Assembly (NCBI GenBank): GCA_016712105.1
Contig: JADJRU010000001.1
Span: 186,001-250,000, forward strand
Direction of reading: 5' to 3'
DNA: 64,000 bases
DNA from: Ahniella sp.
GTDB lineage: Bacteria > Pseudomonadota > Gammaproteobacteria > Xanthomonadales > Ahniellaceae
Positions 16,739-25,095 of the stretch are shown here, piece after piece; the stretch's first letter is position 1; each line of letters opens with the position of its first letter. The notes under the pieces are model-generated. The model searched no databases and was not told the DNA's origin. It saw nothing but the letters and a program-made list of their open reading frames with translations. The translations under genes and the position numbers were made by a program.

Positions 16739-18781
16739 ATGTCCCGATCCGTTCCGCTGACCCTGCATTGGGCTTTGCCCCGCTTCACTGATCTTGCCAT
16801 CGACCGGATTGGCGACGAACTCGGCACCAGGCTTGAAGCGAATCGCCAGACGATTGATGCCCTCGCAAACCTCGAGAATCCGACTTTCGACACGCTTCTG
16901 CGCCCTTGGGAACAGCTGGAGGAAGACACTGGCCGTTGGTTCCAGCCGATCTCGCACCTGCACAATGTGCGCGACCAACCGGAACTCCGCGAGGCCTACG
17001 GCGATGCCATCGAACAGTTGACGGATTACGGCACATGGGTCGGTCAACACGCCGGTTTGTGTGCAGCCGTAAAGCAGGTCCGCGCCGACACATCGTTCGT
17101 CGAACTGGACACTCAGTCCCGCAAACTGGTCGACGATGCCCTGCGTGATTTTCGACTGGCGGGCGTGGATCTGCCGGAAGCCGATCGGGATCGCTATCGG
17201 GCGATTGCCACCGAGTTGTCGCGCCTCGGCACTGAATTCGAGCAGGCGGTTCTGGATGCCACCGAAGCCTGGTCACTGGATCTGGCCGAAGATGACGCCC
17301 GGCTAACTGGATTGCCGGAATCGGCACTCGCGATGTTTGCCGATGCCGCGCACGAGGTTGGCGTGTCCGGGCGCCGGATCACGCTGAAGTCACCGTCGTA
17401 TCAGGCCGTCATGACCTTCGCGGAAGACCGCTCGCTGCGCGAAACGCTTTATCACGCCTATCAGACACGAGCGTCGGACCAAGGTCCGTTTGCCGGCCGA
17501 TTCGACAACACCGAGCGGATGAACGGCATGCTGACGCTGCGCCAGGAAGCTGCTCGACTGCTCGGTTTCGCCAGCAGCGCACACGAATCGCTGGCCACCA
17601 AAATGGCGACCGCCCCGGAGCAGGTGCTGGGTTTCCTCAATGAACTGGCGGCCAGCGTACGCCCTCAGGCAACACATGAGCTCGATACGCTTCGTGTGTT
17701 CGCCGCTGAATCCCTGAACCTGCCGGATCTGGCGCCATGGGACGTTGCCTTTGCGTCCGAACGGCTGAAAGTGGCTCGCCACCAGTTGAGCGAAGAAGAC
17801 CTGAAACCTTATTTCCCGGTGGAACCTGTCCTGGTGGGTCTGTTTCATTTGGTCGAGCCGCTGTTCGGGATAGGTATCCGCGCGCCTCAGGGCGTGGATC
17901 TCTGGCATCCCGACGTACGCTTCTTCGAGCTTTGTGACGGTGACGGCAACGCGTTCGCCGGTTTCTATCTCGACTTGTTCTCGCGAAGCGGCAAACGCGG
18001 CGGCGCCTGGATGGATGTCTGTACCGGGCGCGCCGCCACCTCCGCCGGGATCCAGGTACCGGTCGCGTTTCTCACCTGCAACGCACCGCCTCCGACCCGG
18101 ACAATACCAAGCCTGTTGACCCATGACGACGTGGTCACGCTGTTCCACGAGTTCGGCCACGGACTGCATCACATGCTGACCGAAGTGGATCTGCCGAGCC
18201 TGGCCGGCATCGAGGGCGTCGAGTGGGATGCCGTGGAACTGCCCAGCCAGTTTCTCGAGAATTTTGCCTGGGACCCGAGTGTCCTGCGCGGTCTCGGACG
18301 TCACTGGCAAAGCGGTGAACCCTTGCCGGAACTGCTGATCGAGCGGCTGCTGGCAACCCGCCATTTCCAGGCGGGCCTGTTCCTCGTTCGCCAGCTGGAG
18401 TTCGCGCTGTTCGATTTCCGCCTGCATCTGGAATACCGGCCGGGGATTTCGGTGCAGGCACTTATCGAGGACGTCCGCGGAACAGTTGCCGTGCTGCAAC
18501 CGCCTTCCTGGCAACGGTTCGCGCATTCCTTCACGCATATCTTTGGCGGTGGTTATGCGGCCGGGTACTACAGTTACCTCTGGGCGGAAGTGCTGTCGGC
18601 CGATGCCTACGAACGATTCACCGAGGCCGGTGCGATCGATCCGGCCTTGGGCGCACGATTCCGTCGTGAGGTGCTGGCCGTTGGTTCATCACGACCGGCA
18701 GCCGACTCGATTGCCGCGTTCCTGGGGCGTGCGCCGGACCCGAAGGCCTTGCTGCGCAGTTACGGCATGTTGGTTCACTGA
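16739..18781 (+). CDS. prlC: M3-family zinc oligopeptidase (oligopeptidase A-like)
   Basis: A 680-residue thimet-type metallopeptidase that degrades short peptides, including signal peptide fragments, in the cytoplasm. The zinc site HEFGHGLHHMLTEVDLPSLA shows HExxH with the downstream glutamate in GIEGVEWDAVELPSQFLEN. Substrate-side motifs PTRTIPSLLTHDDVVTLFHE and FGGGYAAGYYSYLWAEVLSA are typical of the family. No signal peptide is seen. The start is ATG 16739. The end overlaps the convergent cca gene by seven bases. Peptidyl-dipeptidase Dcp is a close relative, but length and motif spacing fit oligopeptidase A better. Confidence 0.95.
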   Translation: MSRSVPLTLHWALPRFTDLAIDRIGDELGTRLEANRQTIDALANLENPTFDTLLRPWEQLEEDTGRWFQPISHLHNVRDQPELREAYGDAIEQLTDYGTWVGQHAGLCAAVKQVRADTSFVELDTQSRKLVDDALRDFRLAGVDLPEADRDRYRAIATELSRLGTEFEQAVLDATEAWSLDLAEDDARLTGLPESALAMFADAAHEVGVSGRRITLKSPSYQAVMTFAEDRSLRETLYHAYQTRASDQGPFAGRFDNTERMNGMLTLRQEAARLLGFASSAHESLATKMATAPEQVLGFLNELAASVRPQATHELDTLRVFAAESLNLPDLAPWDVAFASERLKVARHQLSEEDLKPYFPVEPVLVGLFHLVEPLFGIGIRAPQGVDLWHPDVRFFELCDGDGNAFAGFYLDLFSRSGKRGGAWMDVCTGRAATSAGIQVPVAFLTCNAPPPTRTIPSLLTHDDVVTLFHEFGHGLHHMLTEVDLPSLAGIEGVEWDAVELPSQFLENFAWDPSVLRGLGRHWQSGEPLPELLIERLLATRHFQAGLFLVRQLEFALFDFRLHLEYRPGISVQALIEDVRGTVAVLQPPSWQRFAHSFTHIFGGGYAAGYYSYLWAEVLSADAYERFTEAGAIDPALGARFRREVLAVGSSRPAADSIAAFLGRAPDPKALLRSYGMLVH

Positions 18782-19998
18782 CTCGCCGCAATCCGCCGCA
18801 AGCGCTCCTCGCGCATGGCCAAGCCAATCTGCTCGCCTCGAAGACCCGACGCGAGCCAAGGTTCCGCAGTCACGCTGCGCGCCGCTGAAACTGCCGCGCG
18901 CATCGGTGCCGCACTCGCGTAGTCATCACTCGCTCCGGCCCGACCTGCCTTGTCGGCTGCGCAAGCCAGCAGGACATCCTCGACCGTCTCCGGCCGCCGG
19001 AACACGTCCAGGCGTTCGAGCAGTTCCAATCGTGTCCCAGGGCGCAATTCGCCGAAACGGTGGACGTTGAGGTGCTCGCGGCACACGATTTCGGCAAGAC
19101 GGGCCAGGTCAGTTGGGGCGCGCAGCCGCTCATTGCATGCCTTGACCGCCGGGATGCCGGCATGTTCGTGGCCCAGGTGTTTCGGCAGAACGTCGCGTGT
19201 CGTCAATGCCTTGCCCAGATCGTGCAGGAGCACCGCATACGCCACGCGACTGTTCCCGGGCGCCAACCGGGCACTGGCCTCGAGTGTCATCTCGAGATGG
19301 ACTCCGCAGTCGTATTCCGGGTGATACTCGATCCGTTGCGGGACACCGTACAGCGCATCAAGCTCCGGAAACACCACAGACAAGGCGCCGCAACGCCGGA
19401 GTACCCGGACAAACGCGGCCGGACGAGGCTCGGCGAGCGCTTGCAACAACTCGGAACAGACGCGCTCGGACACCAGATGCGCCAATTCTCCGTCGGCGAC
19501 CATGTGGCGCATCAAATCCACCGTTTCCGGCGCCACCCGAAACCCCAGCGGCGCATAACGCGCGGCAAATCGGGCTACCCGCAATACGCGCACCGGATCT
19601 TCAGCGAATGCGGGTGACACGTGGCGCAACCAGCGATCGGCCAGATCGCGCTGGCCGTTGTGCGGATCGATCAGTTGGCCATTTTCGGCTTCGGCGATCG
19701 CATTGATGGTCAGGTCACGCCGCAGCAGATCCTGTTCGAGCGTCACCCCCTCATCGCTGAGCACGATGAATCCGCGGTAACCACGACCGGACTTGCGTTC
19801 GGTTCGCGCCAGTGCGTGCTCTTCCTTCGTCTGCGGGTGCAAGAACACCGGGAAGTCCTTGCCCACCGGTTGATAGCCCAAGGCTTCCATCTGTTCCGGG
19901 CGCGCGCCCACAACAACCCAGTCGCGATCCTTGACCGGGCGACCCAACAGACGATCGCGGACGGCGCCGCCGACCAGATACCGCTGAACAGTAGTCAT
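18775..19998 (-). CDS. cca: CCA tRNA nucleotidyltransferase (class II, with HD domain)
   Basis: A 407-residue enzyme that adds or repairs the 3' CCA of tRNAs. The N-terminus has the pol-beta-type signature YLVGGAVRDRLLGRPVKDRD with the metal-binding DxD, then RRDLTINAIAEAENGQLIDP and EDPVRVLRVARFAARYAPLG. An HD phosphohydrolase domain follows (AVLLHDLGKALTT, HEHAGIPAVK), as in Escherichia coli Cca. The start is ATG 19998. All ten tRNA genes in this window already encode CCA, so here it would mainly act in repair. It is convergent with prlC. Confidence 0.96.
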   Translation of the reverse strand: MTTVQRYLVGGAVRDRLLGRPVKDRDWVVVGARPEQMEALGYQPVGKDFPVFLHPQTKEEHALARTERKSGRGYRGFIVLSDEGVTLEQDLLRRDLTINAIAEAENGQLIDPHNGQRDLADRWLRHVSPAFAEDPVRVLRVARFAARYAPLGFRVAPETVDLMRHMVADGELAHLVSERVCSELLQALAEPRPAAFVRVLRRCGALSVVFPELDALYGVPQRIEYHPEYDCGVHLEMTLEASARLAPGNSRVAYAVLLHDLGKALTTRDVLPKHLGHEHAGIPAVKACNERLRAPTDLARLAEIVCREHLNVHRFGELRPGTRLELLERLDVFRRPETVEDVLLACAADKAGRAGASDDYASAAPMRAAVSAARSVTAEPWLASGLRGEQIGLAMREERLRRIAASQ

Positions 19999-20092
19999 CG
20001 TGAAATGTTTCTACAGTTCACAGAAAATTGATACTTCATGCACAAATTCCATGTTCATGTACGCAACGAGTCATTCAACACGAGCCTAGTTC

Positions 20093-20953
20093 ATGTCGGC
20101 CCGAATCACGCCAATCTTGCTCAGCGCCATTCTCGGCAGCTTTTTGTTCTGCAGCCATGGCCAGGCTGCGGAACAAGGCCGCATCCTGGGCACGGGCGGC
20201 CTGCTCAGCGCCGAAGGTGCCGGCGGCGGCGGATTGCTGCCCTGGTCCACCCTGGCTGGCCTCAGCACGGATCCGGGCACGGATTGGCTGACGGGCGCAA
20301 GCCACGTGCAACTGGACGATTATGCGCTCACCACGGTCGCCATTGCTGGCTCCTGGAATGATCGCGCAGAATGGAGCATCGCGCGCAGCCGGCTTGAGAT
20401 CGACACGGATCCGGGCCACATTGCCATTGAACAGACCATCATCGGCGGCAAGTGGCGTCTGGCCGGCGATCTGATTTACGGCGGCACGCCGCAGATCTCG
20501 GCGGGTGTACAAGCTAAATTCCTGCAGGACGACGCCCTGGCGCGTGCCTTGGGTGCAAAAAGTGATTTCGGCCTTGATTTCTATCTCGGCGCGTCCCGGC
20601 TGATTCTCGATGGACCCTTTCATCGCAACTGGCTGGTCGCCGCCAATGTTCGCGCCAGCCGCGGCAATGAACTGGGGTTTCTCGGGTTCGGCGGCGATGA
20701 ATCGGACCAATACCGGCTTTCCGGCGAGGTATCGACGGCGCTGTTCCTGAACCCCAACTGGGCCATCGGCGCGGAGTTCCGGCACAAACCCGACAACCTG
20801 CACGCGATCAATGAAAGCAACTGGTGGGACGGCTTCATTGCCTGGTTCCCGAACAAGCGCGTCAATGTGGCGCTTGCCTACGTCAACGCCGGCACCATTG
20901 CCGGCAAGAATCATCAGGATGGATTGTATGTCTCGGTCAATGTCGATCTCTGA
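20093..20953 (+). CDS. DUF3034 family exported protein
   Basis: A 286-residue protein with a signal peptide (MSARITPILLSAILGSFLFC then SHGQA). The mature N-terminus is glycine-rich (GRILGTGGLLSAEGAGGGG). The remainder alternates short beta-strand-like segments such as NWLVAANVRASRGNELGFLG and ALFLNPNWAIGAEFRHKPDN, and ends VALAYVNAGTIAGKNHQDG then LYVSVNVDL, a pattern expected for a small outer-membrane beta-barrel ending in an aromatic/hydrophobic strand. This fits the DUF3034 family, of unknown function. Its 3' end overlaps the next gene (a lipoprotein haemoglobin) by 26 bases, so the two are almost certainly co-expressed. Confidence 0.82.
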   Translation: MSARITPILLSAILGSFLFCSHGQAAEQGRILGTGGLLSAEGAGGGGLLPWSTLAGLSTDPGTDWLTGASHVQLDDYALTTVAIAGSWNDRAEWSIARSRLEIDTDPGHIAIEQTIIGGKWRLAGDLIYGGTPQISAGVQAKFLQDDALARALGAKSDFGLDFYLGASRLILDGPFHRNWLVAANVRASRGNELGFLGFGGDESDQYRLSGEVSTALFLNPNWAIGAEFRHKPDNLHAINESNWWDGFIAWFPNKRVNVALAYVNAGTIAGKNHQDGLYVSVNVDL

Positions 20954-21401
20954 GTACGGTCTGCCGCGTTGGGCCCGTTGGACTTCAGCCGGGATGCTGG
21001 TCTGTCTGGCCATGCTGTTGAACGCCTGTGCCCATACGGCATCACGCAGCACGCTGTATCAGGACCTGGGCGGCGAACGCGGCGTCGCGCTGATGATCGA
21101 CGAGATCGTCGTCGAGTTGCATGCCGACCCGAAGCTCGCCGACCTGTTTACCGAGACCGATGACGACTACTTCAAGGAACGCCTCAACGAGCAGATCTGC
21201 ATGTTGACGGGCGGCGGTTGCGAGTACACCGGCCTCGACATGCCGGAAGCACACAGCGGCATGGACTTGTCGGCTGCACAGTTCAATGACTTCGTGGAAG
21301 CCTGCCGACGGGCCATGACCCGGGCCGGCGTGCAGGTCGGCAACCAGAATCGCCTGCTCGCAATTCTGGCGCCGATGCGGGCCGACGTCATACATCAGTG
21401 A
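20928..21401 (+). CDS. Group 1 truncated haemoglobin with lipoprotein signal
   Basis: A 157-residue protein. ATG 20928 has AGGA 8 bases upstream; MSISEYG from ATG 20940 is an alternative. A hydrophobic stretch ends in the lipobox LLNACAHT, so the haem protein is predicted to be exported and lipid-anchored, unlike most truncated globins. The globin part shows YQDLGGERGVALMIDEIVVE, FTETDDDYFKERLNEQICML, TGGGCEYTGLDMPEAHSGMD (proximal histidine in MPEAH) and QFNDFVEACRRAMTRAGV. The gene overlaps the DUF3034 gene by 26 bases in another frame. Roles such as oxygen or NO handling in the periplasm are inference; a second cysteine sits in GGGCEY. Confidence 0.87.
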   Translation: MSRSMSISEYGLPRWARWTSAGMLVCLAMLLNACAHTASRSTLYQDLGGERGVALMIDEIVVELHADPKLADLFTETDDDYFKERLNEQICMLTGGGCEYTGLDMPEAHSGMDLSAAQFNDFVEACRRAMTRAGVQVGNQNRLLAILAPMRADVIHQ

Positions 21402-21413
21402 CATCGGGTTGAA

Positions 21414-21824
21414 TCACTGTCTCGACAGTTGTTCGTCGAGGCTCGCGCGCAGATGTTTTTCCGCCGACACCGCATCACCCTGCCGCCAGGCGATCCTGGC
21501 CAGTCGTCGGTGGGCGATCTGCCGCAATGCCGGATCGGCGCTGCGATCCAGCAAGCCCTGATACATCGACACGGCGCTGTCGACCTTGCCCTGACGGCGA
21601 TAAAGCCGCTCCAAGGCCAGCGCATCACGCGCTGCGGGAGGCAGATCCATCGCCCGTTTTGCCAGCATCAGCTTGCGGGCGTGGGCGCCACTCCGGAGTT
21701 TCTGAATGTGCTGCGGCCCCTGCACTGAGCCCGGATCGGATCGATGTGCCGAAACGTCAGTCGCCGCAAGCAAGCACAGAGATGCTGCAAACATTGACGA
21801 CACCAAAAGCGAAAATCTGTTCAT
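21414..21824 (-). CDS. Small exported TPR-like protein
   Basis: A 136-residue protein starting at ATG 21824 with a strong GGAGGAAG ribosome site. Signal peptide MNRFSLLVSSMFAASLCLLA ends near ATDVSA. The mature protein has two helix pairs compatible with TPR units: LALERLYRRQGKVDSAVSMY and QIAHRRLARIAWRQGDAVSA. It is convergent with the globin gene and 85 bases downstream of the lipoprotein gene on the same strand. I do not recognise a named family. Confidence 0.7.
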   Translation of the reverse strand: MNRFSLLVSSMFAASLCLLAATDVSAHRSDPGSVQGPQHIQKLRSGAHARKLMLAKRAMDLPPAARDALALERLYRRQGKVDSAVSMYQGLLDRSADPALRQIAHRRLARIAWRQGDAVSAEKHLRASLDEQLSRQ

Positions 21825-21908
21825 GGCTTCCTCCAGTGAACGGAACCGCCGAGGCACCTTGCCACCGACTTGTTCACTACAACGCAGAAGCAACCATCAC
21901 GTTGACGC

Positions 21909-22349
21909 TCAATCGTCCCAACGGGCACCAAAACACAACCAATCGCCGTCCACTTTCTGCCAGTGACTCTCGATTTCCAGTTGCTCGCTGCGCTCCGGAA
22001 ACAGGCCGGCACCGCCAAGAACGATCGCTCGCGTCACGACCGTTGCACGGTCGCCATGCAGCGCCACGGTGTCGCTGGTGCGCGTGATCGAGATGTTCTC
22101 GTTCCGCACCATCAGACCCACCAGAGTGGAATGTAATTGGCGTCGATCCAGTCCGCCGCGACCTGCCGCGAAGTCCTCGGAAACATGATCCATGAAGTCA
22201 CCGGGCTGATGGGTTTCGAGAGCCAGTTCCATGGCATCGATGGCCCCGACGATGCGGACCTCATCGGGCTCGCCAGCACACGACACCACGCCCACCAGGA
22301 GCATCAGGATCAACACGCTGCGGATGAGTCGAATCATCATTGGAGTCAT
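21909..22349 (-). CDS. Putative lipoprotein with NTF2-like fold
   Basis: A 146-residue protein from ATG 22349 (AGGAT ribosome site). The N-terminal segment IRLIRSVLILMLLVGVVSCA ends in a lipobox-like cysteine. The mature part begins with a long helix (VRIVGAIDAMELALETHQPG) followed by DFMDHVSEDFAAGRGG and alternating strands ending in ESHWQKVDGDWLCFGARWDD. That helix-then-sheet order is characteristic of SnoaL/NTF2-like domains. No catalytic residues can be assigned. It is divergent from the EamA exporter gene, with about 78 bases between starts. Confidence 0.68.
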   Translation of the reverse strand: MTPMMIRLIRSVLILMLLVGVVSCAGEPDEVRIVGAIDAMELALETHQPGDFMDHVSEDFAAGRGGLDRRQLHSTLVGLMVRNENISITRTSDTVALHGDRATVVTRAIVLGGAGLFPERSEQLEIESHWQKVDGDWLCFGARWDD

Positions 22350-22426
22350 ATCCTGATCATCGCGCTTATGACCATTCCGGGGCAAATGGGTTCCCGAGCG
22401 GACCAGTTCAGCAAGCGACCGATACC

Positions 22427-23359
22427 ATGCGCCACCTGATGATCCCGACATCCACCACTCAGCCGGCGCTTCGCGCCGCACTCCTGATGTGTGTCAGCGC
22501 CGTGTTCTTCGCGCTGATGGCCGTCATGATCCGGTTGGCGTCCAGCGAACTGCATGCATTCCAGATCGCGTTCTTCCGCTGCTTCTTCGGCTTCATCTTC
22601 ACGATCCCCCTGGTCTGGCACCACGGTCCGTCACTCTTGCGAACGGATCGATTCGGCCTGTACCTGGTGCGCTGTGGCATCGGCATCTTTTCCATGTTGT
22701 CCGGCTTCTGGGCGGTTGTTCACCTGCCTTTGGCCCAAGCAGTCGCGCTCACCTATTCAACGCCGTTGTTCGTCACCATCGGCGCGGCACTGGTGCTCCA
22801 CGAAGTGGTCCGGGCGCGCCGCTGGACGGCGGTCCTCGTCGGCTTTGCCGGCGTGCTGGTCATCGTTCGACCGTTCGACATCGACATTACGTTCGCCACC
22901 TGGGTTGCACTGGCGTCGGCCGCACTCAGCGCGGCGGCTTCGATCAGCATCAAATTCCTGTCGCGCACCGAAAAGCCCGACACCATCGTGTTCTACAGCA
23001 CCGCCATCTGGGTTCCGCTGGCCCTCGGCCCTGCCCTCTATGTCTGGATCACACCGACCGGCTGGACCTGGGCTTGGGTCGTCCTCGCGGGATTGTTCGG
23101 CACGCTCGGACACATGTTCTGGACCCGTGCGTACAAACTGGGCGACGCCTCTGCGTTGACGCCCATCACCTATCTGCAGTTGCCCATCGTCACCGTGTTC
23201 GCCTGGATCCTGTTCGGCGAGGTGCTCGATCGATATACGCTGATTGGCGCCTTGATTGTCTTTGCGAGCAATCTCTACATCGCCCACCGGGAAAGCCAGG
23301 TGGCCAGAAGGGCCGTCACTGACGCCGAAATCGGTGGGGATACCAGCTCATCACGCTGA
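22427..23359 (+). CDS. EamA/DMT superfamily membrane exporter
   Basis: A 310-residue inner-membrane protein with ten predicted segments in two EamA repeats. The first runs from ALLMCVSAVFFALMAVMIRL to about TVALTYSTPLFVTIGAALVL; the second includes TWVALASAALSAAASISIKF and ends TLIGALIVFASNLYIAHR. The repeat motif SxxxxFFALMAVMIRL near each start is typical of drug/metabolite transporters. ATG 22427 is used; ATG 22439 (MIPTSTT) is possible. Substrate cannot be told from sequence. Relatives include RarD/YdcZ-like and S-adenosylmethionine carriers. Confidence 0.85.
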   Translation: MRHLMIPTSTTQPALRAALLMCVSAVFFALMAVMIRLASSELHAFQIAFFRCFFGFIFTIPLVWHHGPSLLRTDRFGLYLVRCGIGIFSMLSGFWAVVHLPLAQAVALTYSTPLFVTIGAALVLHEVVRARRWTAVLVGFAGVLVIVRPFDIDITFATWVALASAALSAAASISIKFLSRTEKPDTIVFYSTAIWVPLALGPALYVWITPTGWTWAWVVLAGLFGTLGHMFWTRAYKLGDASALTPITYLQLPIVTVFAWILFGEVLDRYTLIGALIVFASNLYIAHRESQVARRAVTDAEIGGDTSSSR

Positions 23360-23517
23360 ATCATTTGTGCCCAGGGCATGACCTTTGGCACATCCGGTTA
23401 GAGTCGGAACGGCAGACGCTCGGACCATGTTTCGGCGTATTTTGGGGCGATGAGCTGCCAGGCGCAGATTCACGATCCCCTGCAGACCCCGTCCGGCTTT
23501 TGAAGCGAGGGAAGACC

Positions 23518-23979
23518 ATGAGCAAGCGAATGTTTCTGGCGATCACCTTTGGATGCGCTGTCGCGCTGCAGTCGGCCACTGCCCATGCCGACCCCCGACC
23601 GGTCGAGAAACTTGAATTGGCCATCGCCGACATTCGCGCCGGACTGGATCCTGGCGGCAAATACGCCTATGTCCCGAAGATTGACCGCCGGGATATCGAG
23701 GAGCAGCTCAACATCATGGCGAGCCTGCTGCGGGGCGTCGATGCGATCGAAGACATGAACCAGCGCCGCAAGATCCGCCTGTTCAACGCACAGGAGCGGG
23801 TCAATGGACTGCTGCTTCAGGCGGAAGGCGCCCGCACGGTTTGCGAGTCGCACAAGGTGACCGGCAGCCATATGACCAGCACCGTCTGCATGACCCAAGC
23901 CGAGAAAGAAGCGGCGAAAGACACCACATCGCGCACTTGGCTCAACTATCTCAAGGGTGCGAAAGGACCTTCGGGCTGA
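23518..23979 (+). CDS. Unrecognised secreted protein, tandem paralogue 1 of 3
   Basis: A 153-residue protein with a signal peptide (MSKRMFLAITFGCAVALQSA then TAHADP) and a GAGG ribosome site. The shared core reads GLDPGGKYAYVPKIDRRDIE, a helical middle, IRLFNAQERVNGLLLQAEGA, then CESHKVTGSHMTSTVC, that is two cysteines spaced C-x14-C around TGSH. The spacing suggests a disulphide in the periplasm. The 158 bases upstream, after the EamA gene, hold no gene. It is followed by two paralogues with the same architecture. Similar C-terminal C...TGSxx...VC tails occur in many small Xanthomonadales proteins, from memory; no function is known to me. Confidence 0.75.
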   Translation: MSKRMFLAITFGCAVALQSATAHADPRPVEKLELAIADIRAGLDPGGKYAYVPKIDRRDIEEQLNIMASLLRGVDAIEDMNQRRKIRLFNAQERVNGLLLQAEGARTVCESHKVTGSHMTSTVCMTQAEKEAAKDTTSRTWLNYLKGAKGPSG

Positions 23980-23993
23980 GGCCGGAGGCACCG

Positions 23994-24018
23994 AGGTGAT
24001 CCTTAGCCCGGATCACCT
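23994..24018 (+). terminator. Hairpin between paralogues 1 and 2
   Basis: A perfect 9 bp stem (AGGTGATCC / GGATCACCT) with a 7-base loop lies 15 bases after the stop of the first paralogue. It is followed by an A/T-rich stretch but no uninterrupted U-tract. It may be a weak terminator or an mRNA-stabilising structure that sets relative levels of the tandem genes. Confidence 0.4.
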
Positions 24019-24069
24019 TGGAATAAAACAACCGGCCACCTCAGGACCGGGAATACATCGGAGTTCGAC

Positions 24070-24564
24070 ATGAAAATCACCTATACCTTGCTGTTCGCCA
24101 TTGGACTGACCCTCGCTGGTTCCGCCGACGCCTTCATGGCCAAGCAACCGAGCCCTGCGATTCCGAAGCAATTCGCCGCCACCGAGTTCGACATCATTGC
24201 CAAGTCGATCCGTATCCAGATGGAGCCGGGCGGTCGTTTTGCCTATGTACCGAAGATCGATCGTCCGGCGATCGAAGACAACTTGAAGGAAATGAGCCGG
24301 TTGCTGGATGGCGTCGAAGTCATCGAAGAACTCGCTCATGTCGATCGCATTCGTCTCTTCAACGCTCAGGAGAAGGTCAACGGCCTGCTTTTGCAGCATG
24401 ACGGTGACCGTCTGGTGTGCGAAAAGACAAAAGTCACTGGCAGTCACCGCCCGCGCACGGTCTGCATGACTTACAACGAAAAGCGCGCAGCCCGCGAGAC
24501 GGTCGACCGCATGATCAACAACATGCAGCGCACCTCGATGCCGCAAGACCGATCGGGCGGCTGA
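24070..24564 (+). CDS. Unrecognised secreted protein, tandem paralogue 2 of 3
   Basis: A 164-residue paralogue of the gene before it. Signal peptide MKITYTLLFAIGLTLAGSAD. The core has MEPGGRFAYVPKIDRPAIED, IRLFNAQEKVNGLLLQHDGD and the C-x14-C tail CEKTKVTGSHRPRTVC followed by MTYNEKRAA. A ribosome site (CGGAG) lies 7-8 bases before ATG 24070. The TGA overlaps the ATG of paralogue 3 by one base, so those two are translationally coupled. Confidence 0.75.
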   Translation: MKITYTLLFAIGLTLAGSADAFMAKQPSPAIPKQFAATEFDIIAKSIRIQMEPGGRFAYVPKIDRPAIEDNLKEMSRLLDGVEVIEELAHVDRIRLFNAQEKVNGLLLQHDGDRLVCEKTKVTGSHRPRTVCMTYNEKRAARETVDRMINNMQRTSMPQDRSGG

Positions 24565-25058
24565 TGTCGTCGCCACTTCGCACAATCCTGCTGGCATCTC
24601 TGCTCGCCTGGACTTCGTCCGGCGAGCAGGCTTGGGCTGCGCGCCAGAAGGAGCTCCCGCCGGCCATTCCGCCGGCGACGGATGCCCCGCAGTTTGCCAC
24701 GCTCAATCAGGCCATCCGTGATGGCCTGAACGAGGGCGGTCGGTACGCTTATGTCCCGGCCTCACAGAAACGCATTCTGCTCGATCAACTCGATCAGATC
24801 ACTGCGCTGCTGGCGCTGGGCGACCCGGAAGCCCTCGACAAGGACGATCAGATCAAGTTGTACAACGCGCAGGAAAAAGTGAACGGCATCCTGTTGCAAT
24901 ACGACGGCAACCGGGAAATCTGCGAACGCACCCAACGCACGGGCAGCCATCGGTATGAAACCGTGTGCCGAACCTACGCCGAGAAACGCGAGGCGCAACG
25001 TGCTGCAGGACGGATCGTGGAAGAAGGCAACAAGAAGAACTTGCCCAAAGGCAATTGA
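24564..25058 (+). CDS. Unrecognised secreted protein, tandem paralogue 3 of 3
   Basis: A 164-residue paralogue, more divergent than the first two. Signal peptide MSSPLRTILLASLLAWTSSG then EQAWAA. The core is retained: LNEGGRYAYVPASQKRILLD, IKLYNAQEKVNGILLQYDGN and the tail CERTQRTGSHRYETVC followed by RTYAEKREAQRA. The start ATG overlaps the previous stop. The next gene, a DUF2333 protein, begins 37 bases later and may belong to the same transcript. Confidence 0.75.
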   Translation: MSSPLRTILLASLLAWTSSGEQAWAARQKELPPAIPPATDAPQFATLNQAIRDGLNEGGRYAYVPASQKRILLDQLDQITALLALGDPEALDKDDQIKLYNAQEKVNGILLQYDGNREICERTQRTGSHRYETVCRTYAEKREAQRAAGRIVEEGNKKNLPKGN

Positions 25059-25095
25059 CCGCTCGGTTCCACGGCGCTGAAATGGGACCTTCCCA

